Assembly: GCA_031285765.1 (NCBI GenBank)
Contig: JAITVO010000093.1
Span: 1-37,250, forward strand
Reading direction: 5' to 3'
Origin: Cytophagaceae bacterium
GTDB taxonomy: Bacteria; Bacteroidota; Bacteroidia; Bacteroidales; Marinilabiliaceae
DNA: 37,250 nucleotides
Shown here: positions 1 to 9,059 of the stretch, piece by piece
Position numbering within the stretch: position 1 is the stretch's first letter
How the letters are laid out: the number at the start of each line of letters is the position of its first letter
Position numbers and translations under genes: made by a program
The notes under the pieces: generated by a model
Database searches by the model: none
The model's input: the letters and a program-made list of their open reading frames with translations, nothing else
What the model was told of the DNA's origin: nothing

Positions 1-407
1 GGTTGCGTAAAAATAATTTCGTGGATAGAATCTTCCTGTCCTGTGCTGCCCTGCATAATTTTAGGCTAAAAACAAGACCATTCCACTATGAAAACAATTT
101 GACATAATCTCTAATATTCGAATAAATTATCATGCTGCGTATAGTCACGAATAAAACCTGTTTGTTACCGGTATCAGACAGTACATAAATTGAAATGCTT
201 ACCACAAACCAGTAGTAAGCAACAAATTATGTATCAACAATAAACAGACAAATACTTTGCTCGAAAGATGCAAAATACCTTGCAAACATTATATGAAATT
301 TTCATAAACTTTGTGGTAAAAATGAACATGCTGCAAACATTTTTACTCCATTTTCAGACAAAAACGATTGAAACCATCAGTAAAATACCTAATTTCGGCG
401 TTTTATT

Positions 408-2771
408 TTGCACGCATTGAACATTCAACTTCCAAAATATCACTTTCGCAGATGGCACATCGCAATAGCAGTAATGGCAGTGGCGTTTTACTTTTCGCTG
501 CCCCAAAAGCTGTTCGACACGGGCTACGCAACGGTTATTACCGATAGCAGTGGCAACCTCTTGGGTGCATACATTGCCAATGACGGACAGTGGCGCTTTC
601 CGCCCGCCGATTCAGTGCCATACCGATTCCGAACTTCGCTGCTTATGTTCGAGGACGAGTATTTTTATTATCATCCGGGCGTTAATCCGATTTCGCTGGG
701 CAGAGCACTATGGCAAAACCTGCGGCACCGGCGCACGGTGAGCGGCGGAAGCACCATCACCATGCAAGTGATACGGCTGGCGCGACCTGCACGGCGCACA
801 ATTATTCATAAAATAAAAGAGATGTACCTTGCGATTCGCCTCGAATGTTCGCTCAGCAAAGATTCCATTCTTGCGCTTTATGCAGCTGAGGCGCCTTTCG
901 GCGGAAATACGGTTGGCATTGAAGCGGCAGCGTGGCGATATTTTAATCGACCCGCCCGCGAGCTTACGTGGGGCGAATCGGCAGCGCTGGCAGTGCTTCC
1001 CAACGCGCCCGCACTGGTGCATCCGGGCAAAAATCGCAGCCAACTGCTCTACAAACGAAACCGGCTACTGCATAAACTTCACGACAGTGAAATTATCGAC
1101 AGCACTACGCTCAAAATTTCGCTTGCCGAAGCCTTGCCCGGCGAGCCGCAGCTTATTCCGCGCAAAGCGCCTCACCTGCTTGACAGGCAAATTGTGAACC
1201 GGCGGGGCACGATTCTCAACACAAGCCTCGACGGTAACCTTCAGCAGTTGGCTGCACAGGTCGTCAATCGCCATGCAAACCAGTTGCAGCAGAATCAGAT
1301 TTACAACGCGGCTGCCGTTATTGTGTCGGTGCAGAGCGGCAAGGCGCTTGCGTACGTGGGTAATGTAGATGGCGACGACGACGCGAAAGGTTATCGTGTG
1401 GATGTGGTGCAGTCGCCGCGCAGTTCGGGAAGCGTGCTCAAGCCGCTGCTGTACGCGAAGGCGTTGCAGGAGGGCATTGTGCTGCCACGCACGCTTTTGC
1501 CCGACATCCCGACTTATTATCGCAACTTCAGCCCGCAAAACTATCAGCGACGTTTCGACGGAGCGGTGGCTGCCAACGAGGCGCTGTCGCGCTCGCTCAA
1601 TGTGCCCTTTGTGCGGCTGCTCAACAATTATGGCGGCGATATTTTTACTGCCAACTTGCAGCAAATGGGTTTCAGCACTGTTGATAAACCCTACTCGCAC
1701 TACGGATTGAGCCTTATTTTGGGCGGTTGTGAGGTTACGCTGTGGGATTTGGCGGGATGTTATGCTTCAATGGCACGGATGCTCAACCGCTATACGACGG
1801 AGCAGGCTGTTTACAATGGCGCCGACTTTCGCCCTCTCACCTTTTTGAATAACGACACATTTGTGTTAACAAAAAACACGTTTCACCCGCCTGTGATGTC
1901 GGCGTCGGCAGCATATTTTGCCTTTAAGGCGATGACCAACGTGCAGCGTCCGCCCGAAGAAACGGGGTGGGAAAACTTTTCGTCATCGCGCCGCATTGCG
2001 TGGAAGACTGGTACGAGCTACGGCTTTCGCGATGCGTGGAGCATTGGCGTTACGCCGGAATATGTTGTGGCGGTTTGGGTGGGGAATGCGTCGGGCGAAG
2101 GTCGCCCCGGCATTGTTGGCGGCGCAACGGCGGCTCCCATCATGTTCGAGCTGTTAAATTTGCTGCCGCCAACGTCGGTTTTTGCTGTGCCCTACGACGA
2201 TATGGCAGAGGTGCGTGTCTGCGCCGCGTCGGGCTACCGTGCTTCGTCCACCTGCTCGGATACCGATACGGTTTTGATACCGCTTACGGTGAAAAAAACG
2301 GGAGCATGTCCTTATCACCGCCTCGTTTACCTGACTGCCGACGGGCGATTTCAAACCCGCATGGAGTGTGAGCCTTTGGGCAATGTTCGTATCGAAAGTC
2401 GATTTGTGCTTCCGCCCGTTGTGGAGTGGTATTACAAGCCGCATCATCCCGAATATCGCTCGCTTCCGCCCGTGCGCGAGGGTTGCGAGGCGTTGGAAAA
2501 CAGCGCTCCGTTAGATTTTATTTATCCACCGCCCCAAACTTCGGTGTATGTGCCCACTGGCTTGGACGGACAGTTGTCGCGCATTGTAATGAAAGCCGTT
2601 CATCGCAATCCCGATGCCAATCTTTACTGGCATTTCAACAGCGATTATCTTGGCAGCACCAAATATCAGCATCAGTTTGAGGTTCTTCCCCTTGCGGGGA
2701 TAAATACCGTTACGATTGTTGATGATGAGGGAAACCGCATTGTGAGGCGGTTTGTGTGTGCGGGAGAGTAA
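408..2771 (+). CDS. pbpC: Penicillin-binding protein 1C (glycosyltransferase 51 + transpeptidase + C-terminal BiPBP domain)
   Basis: Translation has GT51 motifs (FEDEYFYYHPGVNP, GGSTITMQ), transpeptidase motifs (SSGSVLKPLLYAKAL, SLNVPFVRLL, WKTGTSYGFRDAW) and a PBP1C-like tail. The start is TTG; another TTG lies at 417. Confidence 0.95.
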   Translation: MHALNIQLPKYHFRRWHIAIAVMAVAFYFSLPQKLFDTGYATVITDSSGNLLGAYIANDGQWRFPPADSVPYRFRTSLLMFEDEYFYYHPGVNPISLGRALWQNLRHRRTVSGGSTITMQVIRLARPARRTIIHKIKEMYLAIRLECSLSKDSILALYAAEAPFGGNTVGIEAAAWRYFNRPARELTWGESAALAVLPNAPALVHPGKNRSQLLYKRNRLLHKLHDSEIIDSTTLKISLAEALPGEPQLIPRKAPHLLDRQIVNRRGTILNTSLDGNLQQLAAQVVNRHANQLQQNQIYNAAAVIVSVQSGKALAYVGNVDGDDDAKGYRVDVVQSPRSSGSVLKPLLYAKALQEGIVLPRTLLPDIPTYYRNFSPQNYQRRFDGAVAANEALSRSLNVPFVRLLNNYGGDIFTANLQQMGFSTVDKPYSHYGLSLILGGCEVTLWDLAGCYASMARMLNRYTTEQAVYNGADFRPLTFLNNDTFVLTKNTFHPPVMSASAAYFAFKAMTNVQRPPEETGWENFSSSRRIAWKTGTSYGFRDAWSIGVTPEYVVAVWVGNASGEGRPGIVGGATAAPIMFELLNLLPPTSVFAVPYDDMAEVRVCAASGYRASSTCSDTDTVLIPLTVKKTGACPYHRLVYLTADGRFQTRMECEPLGNVRIESRFVLPPVVEWYYKPHHPEYRSLPPVREGCEALENSAPLDFIYPPPQTSVYVPTGLDGQLSRIVMKAVHRNPDANLYWHFNSDYLGSTKYQHQFEVLPLAGINTVTIVDDEGNRIVRRFVCAGE

Positions 2772-2785
2772 AGTGCAGGGATAAT

Positions 2786-3601
2786 TTAATGTTCTACCTC
2801 CTTTAAATACATCAGGTATTTAATATTTCCGGCATTGTAAACAGACAGATAGTTGTTTGCCGGCAAACTGTTTGAATGGCATTGAAGGCGATGAGTATAG
2901 TGGCGTTCCATTGTATCGGGATTGATCAGAAATTGCTGAGGCGGAGTTGTTTCAATTTTTCTGAATCCCAATTTCTCATAGCTATCTCCGCTCGACCATT
3001 CGCGGTCGGCATAACTCATCACATCGTCGGGACGATGTTTGTGAATAAAACAGGCAAGAAGTTTGCCCATTCCGCCTGCCACCAAATAGCCGTTAAGATT
3101 GGCAAAACGAACCATTTCTGCCGATTTAAAAACCTCTCCGTTGCGCCAGTAGCTACGCATTGCCGAAAATGATGCTGCCGCCACCAATTGATTATTGTAA
3201 AATAAGCCATATTTATACTTGCAGGCTGGTGAGCCAAGCAAATGATTCTTATTTAAAAAGGAGTTTATTGCAGGAGTATTGATACGTTCAACTACCGTTT
3301 TTCGCGCATGTAGCCGTACAAAATTGCCCAGAATAGCCTTAACGCGTGATTCTACTATTGACTGTTTCCTCACCCAGTAATCTTCCCATAAATGAATCAG
3401 CCGTATGCCCTGTTTTTGATAAACATCCGAAAGCAAAGCAAAACAGTTTTTGTCGGCAACATTGTGAACAGGTACAGCATGAAAGGCGACTTTTTTATCT
3501 GGAAGCATCAGAACAGTAAATTTTGAATGATTTTCAATGTTGATATTCCCCCCATAAACAGAGGTTATAAACTCTCTTATCTTTATTTCAAAATCACTCA
3601 T
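2786..3601 (-). CDS. Phage Hef-like/Vsr-like endonuclease-fold N-terminus plus GNAT-like C-terminal domain, hypothetical
   Basis: 'YQKQGIRLIHLWEDYWVRKQSIVESRVKAILG' resembles the end of Vsr/Hef-like homing endonucleases; 'SYADREWSSGDSYEKLGFRKI' resembles the C-terminal domain of phage Hef-like proteins. Confidence 0.6.
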   Translation of the reverse strand: MSDFEIKIREFITSVYGGNINIENHSKFTVLMLPDKKVAFHAVPVHNVADKNCFALLSDVYQKQGIRLIHLWEDYWVRKQSIVESRVKAILGNFVRLHARKTVVERINTPAINSFLNKNHLLGSPACKYKYGLFYNNQLVAAASFSAMRSYWRNGEVFKSAEMVRFANLNGYLVAGGMGKLLACFIHKHRPDDVMSYADREWSSGDSYEKLGFRKIETTPPQQFLINPDTMERHYTHRLQCHSNSLPANNYLSVYNAGNIKYLMYLKEVEH

Positions 3602-3725
3602 AGTTTAGTTAGTTATTAACTGATGTTACGCGCTGGTTTTTAAAAGCGGAGTTGTGGCTCCACCTATTTCAATTCATGCTTTTCATCTGCGGATATAAAA
3701 ATTAAGCCTTTTCATATCCATATAA

Positions 3726-4211
3726 TCATTTGTCATTTTTCGCGTTCCCGCCATATTTTATGCAAATATCAAGCAAATCGCTCAAACGGGCAATTTCTTC
3801 TTCTGCCTTTTCTTTTGTTTTAGTTTTACAGATAAGGTACTGTTTTTTTCTTTTTGTATCAATCAGAATGATAAGATATTGGGCATCGCTCACATCAACT
3901 ACTCTTTTGCTGGCGCATTTTACTATGCAGGGTTTTCGCACATCGGTAAGTAGCAGTTCCATATCGGGAGGAATATACATCCAGTTGCCTATCCTGATAA
4001 AGCCCAAAAGCTCGAAAGCAAAACAAATTCGGTAATGCTTCACATCAATCACATTGGAGGATACTGAAAAGGCAAGCAAAGCGCCGATTGTTATTAAAAT
4101 GATGCCCGACCACGACCTGAAAACAGTGATGCAGCCGAGTGTTATCAGAAAAATTCCAAAAACAAAGCCAGCCAGTCCATATACTTTGTCGAACCTGTAT
4201 CGTATCTGCAT
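3726..4211 (-). CDS. Hypothetical membrane protein with two N-terminal TM segments
   Basis: 161-aa ORF with hydrophobic segments GLAGFVFGIFLITLGCITVF and IILITIGALLAFSV, then a soluble tail. No family recognised with confidence. Confidence 0.6.
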   Translation of the reverse strand: MQIRYRFDKVYGLAGFVFGIFLITLGCITVFRSWSGIILITIGALLAFSVSSNVIDVKHYRICFAFELLGFIRIGNWMYIPPDMELLLTDVRKPCIVKCASKRVVDVSDAQYLIILIDTKRKKQYLICKTKTKEKAEEEIARLSDLLDICIKYGGNAKNDK

Positions 4212-4427
4212 AATGTGATTGTTCTTTTGTTTGTATATTTCCCCCTGTCCCGCTTTTTCGCAATAAAAATATCTGAAAACAAAAAAAGGACAGATATGAA
4301 ACCTGTCCCTTACTCTAAAAATCAGTTTTTGTTAACCAAATCCAAATCTATGAAAAAAATCGAGGCAAAAATACGCTGTTTTTGCGCAAACAAATATTAA
4401 ATGCAACTAAATATCACTAAATCTTTT

Positions 4428-5171
4428 TCATTCAATAAAGCCTTGTTCTTTCAGCGTTTTTAGCAATACCGATGAAAAATATTCGTTATCACTCTTTTTG
4501 TAACGGACATCGGTAAATACTTGCGCCAATGTTTCCAGTCTGTTCTCCTCAACAAAGCTTTTGTAAAGTTCCATACTTTCTTTTTGGGCATAAATACGGT
4601 CAATATCAGCAGGTGTATAATCTTTGTAAACTTCGTGGTGAATAACTGCTTCGAGTGGAAGCCGGTCGGTAAGTTCGGGAGTTTCGTCGGGATAACCCAA
4701 TGTTACAGTGGCTATAGGAACAACGCCTTTGGGGAGTTTCAGTGTTTCAATAATTTTGTCGGCGTTGTATATTACCGTTCCCAGGTAGCAAATTCCCAAA
4801 CCGTTGGCTTCGGCTGCAATACAAACGTTTTGTGCAGCAAGAAGCGCGTCGATGGCTGCTGTTATAAACGAGATAAAGTTATTGTAACCCGGCTCGGCAT
4901 TTCGCTGTATGCACCATTTTTTAAACCGGTTGAAATCGGCGCAAAAAGTCAGTACAACCGGCGCTTGGTTTATCATTGGCTGGTTGAAATGTGCCGGCAT
5001 CAACTGTTGTTTAATATTCGCGTCGGTTGTTACCACAATGCTGTAAACTTGCATGTTTCCTGTTGTCGATGCTCTGGTTCCTGCCTCAAGAAGTGTTTGA
5101 AGCAGTTGCGCATCAACAGGTTTATTTTTGTATTTTCGTATTGTGCGGTGTTCAAATATGGTGTTTATCAT
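4428..5171 (-). CDS. Nitroreductase family protein (NfsA/FRP-like NADPH oxidoreductase)
   Basis: N-terminal HRTIRKYKNKPVD...ASTTGNMQVYSIVV and GLGICYLGTV motifs of flavin nitroreductases. Confidence 0.85.
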   Translation of the reverse strand: MINTIFEHRTIRKYKNKPVDAQLLQTLLEAGTRASTTGNMQVYSIVVTTDANIKQQLMPAHFNQPMINQAPVVLTFCADFNRFKKWCIQRNAEPGYNNFISFITAAIDALLAAQNVCIAAEANGLGICYLGTVIYNADKIIETLKLPKGVVPIATVTLGYPDETPELTDRLPLEAVIHHEVYKDYTPADIDRIYAQKESMELYKSFVEENRLETLAQVFTDVRYKKSDNEYFSSVLLKTLKEQGFIE

Positions 5172-5180
5172 ATAAATAAA

Positions 5181-6071
5181 TTACAGAAGTCCTGTTTTTT
5201 TCATTTCTCTCAAAAGCAACTCTTTGCTGTTTGTTTCCATCTCGCAGAGCGGAAGACGATAGATTTCGCCAATTTTACCCATTGCCGCCAAAGCTGCCTT
5301 TACGGGAATCGGGCTCGATTCGATAAACATCAAATCCATCAAGCGTTTGTATTTTGAAAAAATGAGGCGAGCCTTTTCTACATCTCCGTTCAGCGAATAT
5401 TCCATCAAATTGCGAAATTCGCGGGGAATAATATTGGCAACTACCGAAATGCAACCGTCGGCGCCCATGAAGTTAGCCATCATCGAAAGAAAATCGTCGC
5501 CGCTGTAAACCTTGAAACCTTCGGGACGGTTCAGCAGCAGGTTTGCAAAAACGTCAATGCTGCCGCCGGCTTCTTTTATTCCCATAATGCCGGGATTATC
5601 GTTGGCTAATTGAATTGCCAAATCGTAAGGAATGTTGCACCCTGTTCGCGACGGCACATTGTAAAGAATAACAGGAATATTAATTGACTGCGATACTGTT
5701 GAAAAGTGGCGGTACAAACCTTTTCGCGCAGGTTTGTTGTAGTAGGGCGTTATCACAAGTACTGCATCGGCGCCGTTTTTTTCAGCTGTTTGCGAATACT
5801 TTACGCAATCGTGCGTGGCGTTGCTTCCCGAACCGGCAATAACCGGAATACGCTTGTTGATAACATCAACAGCGCGCTTGATAAGAATTTCGTCTTCTTC
5901 CTCGGTTAGCGTGGGTGTTTCGCCGGTGGTTCCGCAAACTACAATAGCATTGGTGCCTTGTGCGATATGCCATTCGAGTAACCCGTCGAAAGTTTCAAAA
6001 TCAATCTCCCCGTTTTCTTTAAAAGGGGTGGCAATGGCTACAATTGAGCCGCGCAAATTTCTTATGTTCAT
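5181..6071 (-). CDS. dapA: 4-hydroxy-tetrahydrodipicolinate synthase
   Basis: GTTGETPTLTEEE, VIAGSGSN, ITPYYNKPARKGLYRHF, ILYNVPSRTGCN, GIKEAGG motifs. Confidence 0.96.
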   Translation of the reverse strand: MNIRNLRGSIVAIATPFKENGEIDFETFDGLLEWHIAQGTNAIVVCGTTGETPTLTEEEDEILIKRAVDVINKRIPVIAGSGSNATHDCVKYSQTAEKNGADAVLVITPYYNKPARKGLYRHFSTVSQSINIPVILYNVPSRTGCNIPYDLAIQLANDNPGIMGIKEAGGSIDVFANLLLNRPEGFKVYSGDDFLSMMANFMGADGCISVVANIIPREFRNLMEYSLNGDVEKARLIFSKYKRLMDLMFIESSPIPVKAALAAMGKIGEIYRLPLCEMETNSKELLLREMKKTGLL

Positions 6072-6129
6072 ATCTTTATTGTGTTACATTAAAACAAGAT
6101 ACCGAAAAATATTCTTTAAAAAAACATTG

Positions 6130-6137
6130 CAAAGATA
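6130..6137 (-). promoter_or_regulatory. Bacteroidetes -7 element (TATCTTTG) upstream of dapA
   Basis: CAAAGATA on + strand, about 60 bp upstream of the dapA start. Confidence 0.6.
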
Positions 6138-6231
6138 GATATTAAAAAAATCATTCGGCTGTTTCAGTCCGGGAAATTATAGCGTAACCGAATCAAATTA
6201 CTTTTAGCAGCCTTGAAAAGGCTTAATTTTC

Positions 6232-6268
6232 ATAACCCGCAGGCAACGCTTTGCCTGCATCCGGTTAT
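6232..6268. repeat. Hairpin (ataacc/gcaggcaa ... ttgcctgc/ggttat)
   Basis: Perfect 8-bp arms GCAGGCAA/TTGCCTGC plus outer ATAACC/GGTTAT arms. Confidence 0.6.
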
Positions 6269-6273
6269 AAATT

Positions 6274-6322
6274 AAAAATCGGCGCATGTCAAAAGCCAAA
6301 ATTTGGCTTGCGCCGATTTTTT
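6274..6322 (-). terminator. Probable Rho-independent terminator of the nitroreductase gene at 6362
   Basis: AAAAATCGGCGCA...TGCGCCGATTTTTT inverted repeat with an inner AGCCAAAATTTGGCT stem and T-run, downstream of the minus-strand gene. Confidence 0.7.
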
Positions 6323-6361
6323 CAATTCAAGCCGATGCGTAACATGAGTTATTGTTCGCAA

Positions 6362-6892
6362 TTACAATTTCCCGTCCAGCGAATTGTAAAAAACAATTTC
6401 TTCGAGAGGTTTTCTATTTTTCTCGGCAACGGCTGCTTTTTCGGCCGGATAGCCAATTGGCAGCAAAGCAACAGGCTCCATGTATTCGGGCAGCTGGAGC
6501 GCTTCGCTTACCAGACCGGTATTAAAGCTGCATACCCAGCAGGTTCCCAATTCTTTCGACTCGGCCATCAGCGTAATATGGTCAATTGCGATGGCTACGT
6601 CCACATCGCAGTGGTCTTTGCTGTCCGATGCTCTTTTCCACGATTCGCGATGATCGCCGCAAACAACAATAACCTGCGGAACGGCTGCAAACCAGTTGCG
6701 GGGATAAGCCTCACAGATTTTACGAAGCGCCGACGGTTCATCGACCACTACAAAGCGCCATGGTTGATAATTGCATGCCGAGGGCGCTAATCGCCCGGCT
6801 TCGAGCAGTTCGAGCATTAAACTCCGCTCAATTTTTTTTGAAGAGAAGTTTCTCTCCGATTTACGCTGTTTAATGATGTTCAACAAATCCAT
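6362..6892 (-). CDS. Nitroreductase family protein
   Basis: IKQRKSERNFSSKKIE...AGRLAPSACNYQPWRFVVV and ELGTCWVCSF motifs. Confidence 0.9.
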   Translation of the reverse strand: MDLLNIIKQRKSERNFSSKKIERSLMLELLEAGRLAPSACNYQPWRFVVVDEPSALRKICEAYPRNWFAAVPQVIVVCGDHRESWKRASDSKDHCDVDVAIAIDHITLMAESKELGTCWVCSFNTGLVSEALQLPEYMEPVALLPIGYPAEKAAVAEKNRKPLEEIVFYNSLDGKL

Positions 6893-6950
6893 AACTGTTT
6901 TTTATTTAGTGATTCAAGATATTTTTCAATTCATACATCCGTTAATTTCT

Positions 6951-7077
6951 TATAGTCAAACAAAAATAGGTTGCAAATAACAGAGGGTTCCAGTTTTTAA
7001 CTGTTCAGTTTTATTTATTGACAAGGGGATTAATCCCCTTGTTGCTTTTATTCGCAAATCAATTCTGTTTGAGTATA
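6951..7077. mobile_element. MITE-like element, family A (127 bp)
   Basis: Imperfect TIRs TATAGTCAAACAAAAATAGGTTGCAAAT / TATACTCAAACAGAATTGATTTGCGAAT; central perfect palindrome ACAAGGGGATTAATCCCCTTGT (7021-7042); second 127-bp copy at 35699-35825. Confidence 0.75.
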
Positions 7078-7095
7078 ATTTCCTCATTTTTCCGT

Positions 7096-8214
7096 TCAAA
7101 CTTCTTCCAAATCGTACTTGAGCGTTCCTATTCCAATTTTTTCGGCGTGCTGCAATCCTGCAAGCCAGTTGGCATTGGGATGAACGAGTTTGAATTTGTC
7201 GGAGCCCGACAGGCTGTTGCTGTGCCCGTGTTTTTGATGGAGCGCGCTGAATATATTGACAGGCGCTTTTTTTACCAAATCGGCGCAAGCCATGTCGAGC
7301 GCAACAGGGTTGAACGACGCGGCAATGCCAATATCCGAAACAATGGCAACATCGTTGTGATTCCAGCAATCACATTCGGGCGAAACATTCATAATAAAAC
7401 TGATGTGAAAATGAGGTTTGCCCAGCAGTACGGCTTTTGAATACTCGGCAATTTTACAGTTCAGGTTTTCGGAACTGTCCCATCCGCCCAAAACCGCCGA
7501 ACTGTACTGGCAAAGCGCAACGCATTGCCCGCAGCCAACACAGTTACTGTAATCAATTTCGGCACATTTGTTTTCGATTTTTATAGCCGAATGTGCGCAG
7601 TATTTTACGCAAATGCCACATGCCTTGCATTTCTCCCGCACTATTTTTGGCTGCGAGTTGGAGTGCATTTCGAGCTTGCCGCCAACGCTTGCGCTCCCCA
7701 TCCCTATATTTTTAAGAGCGCCGCCAAAGCCTGCCTGCTCGTGCCCCTTAAAGTGCGTCATACTTATAAATACGTCGGCGTCGGCAATAGCGGAGCCTAT
7801 TTTGGGAGCCCTGCAATATTCGCCGTCAATTTTTATTTCGCGATACTCGGTACCTTTAAGCCCGTCGGCAATTATTACGTTGCAGTGTGCTGCAATAGGG
7901 TTAAACCCGTTTTCCATTGCCGACTGCAAATGATCGACAGCATTGGAGCGACCGCCGGAATAGAGCGTATTTGCATCTGTAAGAAATGGCTTGGCGCCAA
8001 GTTTTGTCAAAATTTTTACCAGTCGCGCTGCATAGTTGGGACGAATGTATGCCAGATTTCCCGGTTCGCCAAAATGAATTTTGATTGCAGTAAACTGTTT
8101 TTCAAAATTGATTTTCTCGATACCTGCTTTTTTTACAAGATGTTCCATTTTGTCGAGCAAGTTGCTGCTTGGGGTAGTGTGCAAATTGGTAAAATAGACT
8201 TTTGAATTTTCCAT
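7096..8214 (-). CDS. DUF362 domain protein with 2x[4Fe-4S] ferredoxin motifs
   Basis: KCKACGICVKYCAHSAI and NCVGCGQCVALCQYSSA cluster motifs; DUF362-type N-terminus (IKIHFGEPGNLAYIRP). Confidence 0.9.
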   Translation of the reverse strand: MENSKVYFTNLHTTPSSNLLDKMEHLVKKAGIEKINFEKQFTAIKIHFGEPGNLAYIRPNYAARLVKILTKLGAKPFLTDANTLYSGGRSNAVDHLQSAMENGFNPIAAHCNVIIADGLKGTEYREIKIDGEYCRAPKIGSAIADADVFISMTHFKGHEQAGFGGALKNIGMGSASVGGKLEMHSNSQPKIVREKCKACGICVKYCAHSAIKIENKCAEIDYSNCVGCGQCVALCQYSSAVLGGWDSSENLNCKIAEYSKAVLLGKPHFHISFIMNVSPECDCWNHNDVAIVSDIGIAASFNPVALDMACADLVKKAPVNIFSALHQKHGHSNSLSGSDKFKLVHPNANWLAGLQHAEKIGIGTLKYDLEEV

Positions 8215-8241
8215 ACTGTGTAAGTTTTAATTATTGCGTTG

Positions 8242-8249
8242 CAAAGATA
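8242..8249 (-). promoter_or_regulatory. Bacteroidetes -7 element (TATCTTTG) for the DUF362 gene
   Basis: CAAAGATA on + strand, about 28 bp upstream of the start. Confidence 0.6.
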
Positions 8250-8478
8250 TACTTTTTTGCGAACAGTAATACAAAATCCATGTCGTTGTGCAACAATTGT
8301 GTTGCAAATATGCTCTAAGGCAGAGCGTATGCCAGCAATATCAAAACATACGTTTTGATGTGGCTCAATGGCAAACGGAAATAAATATTCTGCAAAATGT
8401 TCTGCTCTGCTTACAGGGTGGCATGCCATCTTGTTTTAACATACAGAAGTGGAATTGAAACACATCATCACTGTTTTC

Positions 8479-8604
8479 GTAAGTACAACATATCTTATGT
8501 GTTGCAAAAGAGCTATAGTGTGCTGTAAATGCTGGCTTTTGTGTTGCAAATGCTGGCTTTTGTGACTCAAAAGAACTCTCGTGGATGCCAAAAGATCTCT
8601 TATA
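8479..8604. repeat. Degenerate 21-bp tandem array (about 6 units)
   Basis: Consecutive 21-mers: gtaagtacaacatatcttatg / tgttgcaaaagagctatagtg / tgctgtaaatgctggcttttg / tgttgcaaatgctggcttttg / tgactcaaaagaactctcgtg / gatgccaaaagatctcttata. Confidence 0.55.
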
Positions 8605-8713
8605 TGATTAAAAAAACATCTTTTAAAATGAATTATAATGCTATTATTGAGATATATATATCTTCATATAAAATTTTGTTCAAATTTTTAGCTTCAAAGA
8701 TATGGTGTGTATT

Positions 8714-8969
8714 TATATTTAAACAAAAATTGTTTGAATATAAAAGTTGATTACAGTTTTTGAATGCTCAGTTTTATTTATTGACAAGGCGATTAATCAA
8801 CTTGTTGCGTCTTGCATTGGCAATTGGGCATGCCCCATTGTTGAACTGCCAACTCTGCTTACAGGAGGGCATGCCTTGTTGCGGATTAATACCCTTGTTG
8901 CGTTCTGCATCGCAATGGGGTATGCCCCATTGTTGATTATGTTTGCATAATCAATTTTGTTTGAGTATA
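8714..8969. mobile_element. MITE-like element, family A, expanded/degenerate copy (256 bp)
   Basis: Shares TATATTTAAACAAAAAT, CAGTTTTATTTATTGACAAGG and TCAATTTTGTTTGAGTATA with the 127-bp copies; carries about 130 bp of extra GGGCATGCCCCATTGTTG-type repeats. Confidence 0.65.
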
Positions 8970-9031
8970 ATTCAACCGGCTTGTAAGATAACTGGCGCGG
9001 TACATTTTTTCGCTTTTCCAAAAATGTATTG

Positions 9032-9039
9032 TACTTTTG
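9032..9039 (+). promoter_or_regulatory. Bacteroidetes -7 element (TACTTTTG)
   Basis: TACTTTTG 21 bp before ATG 9060. Confidence 0.6.
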
Positions 9040-9059
9040 CGCCAAAATATAAAGTAAAT

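Noticed and set aside
1-407. Possible RNA gene or small regulator upstream of pbpC
   Set aside because: AT-rich, no tRNA/rRNA-like structure and no clear TAnnTTTG promoter could be defended.
4521-5357. 278-aa ORF antisense to the nitroreductase and dapA
   Set aside because: It spans two convincing minus-strand genes and has no domain signal.
3614-6353. 3614(+) and 6334(-) motif copies as ends of a 2.7-kb composite element carrying nitroreductase and dapA
   Set aside because: The orientation fits, but the interior is housekeeping genes with no transposase; chance pairing of two independent copies is more likely.
8529-8950. ORFs 8529..8750 and 8747..8950
   Set aside because: They run through the degenerate 21-bp array and the expanded family A repeat; translations are repeat-derived.
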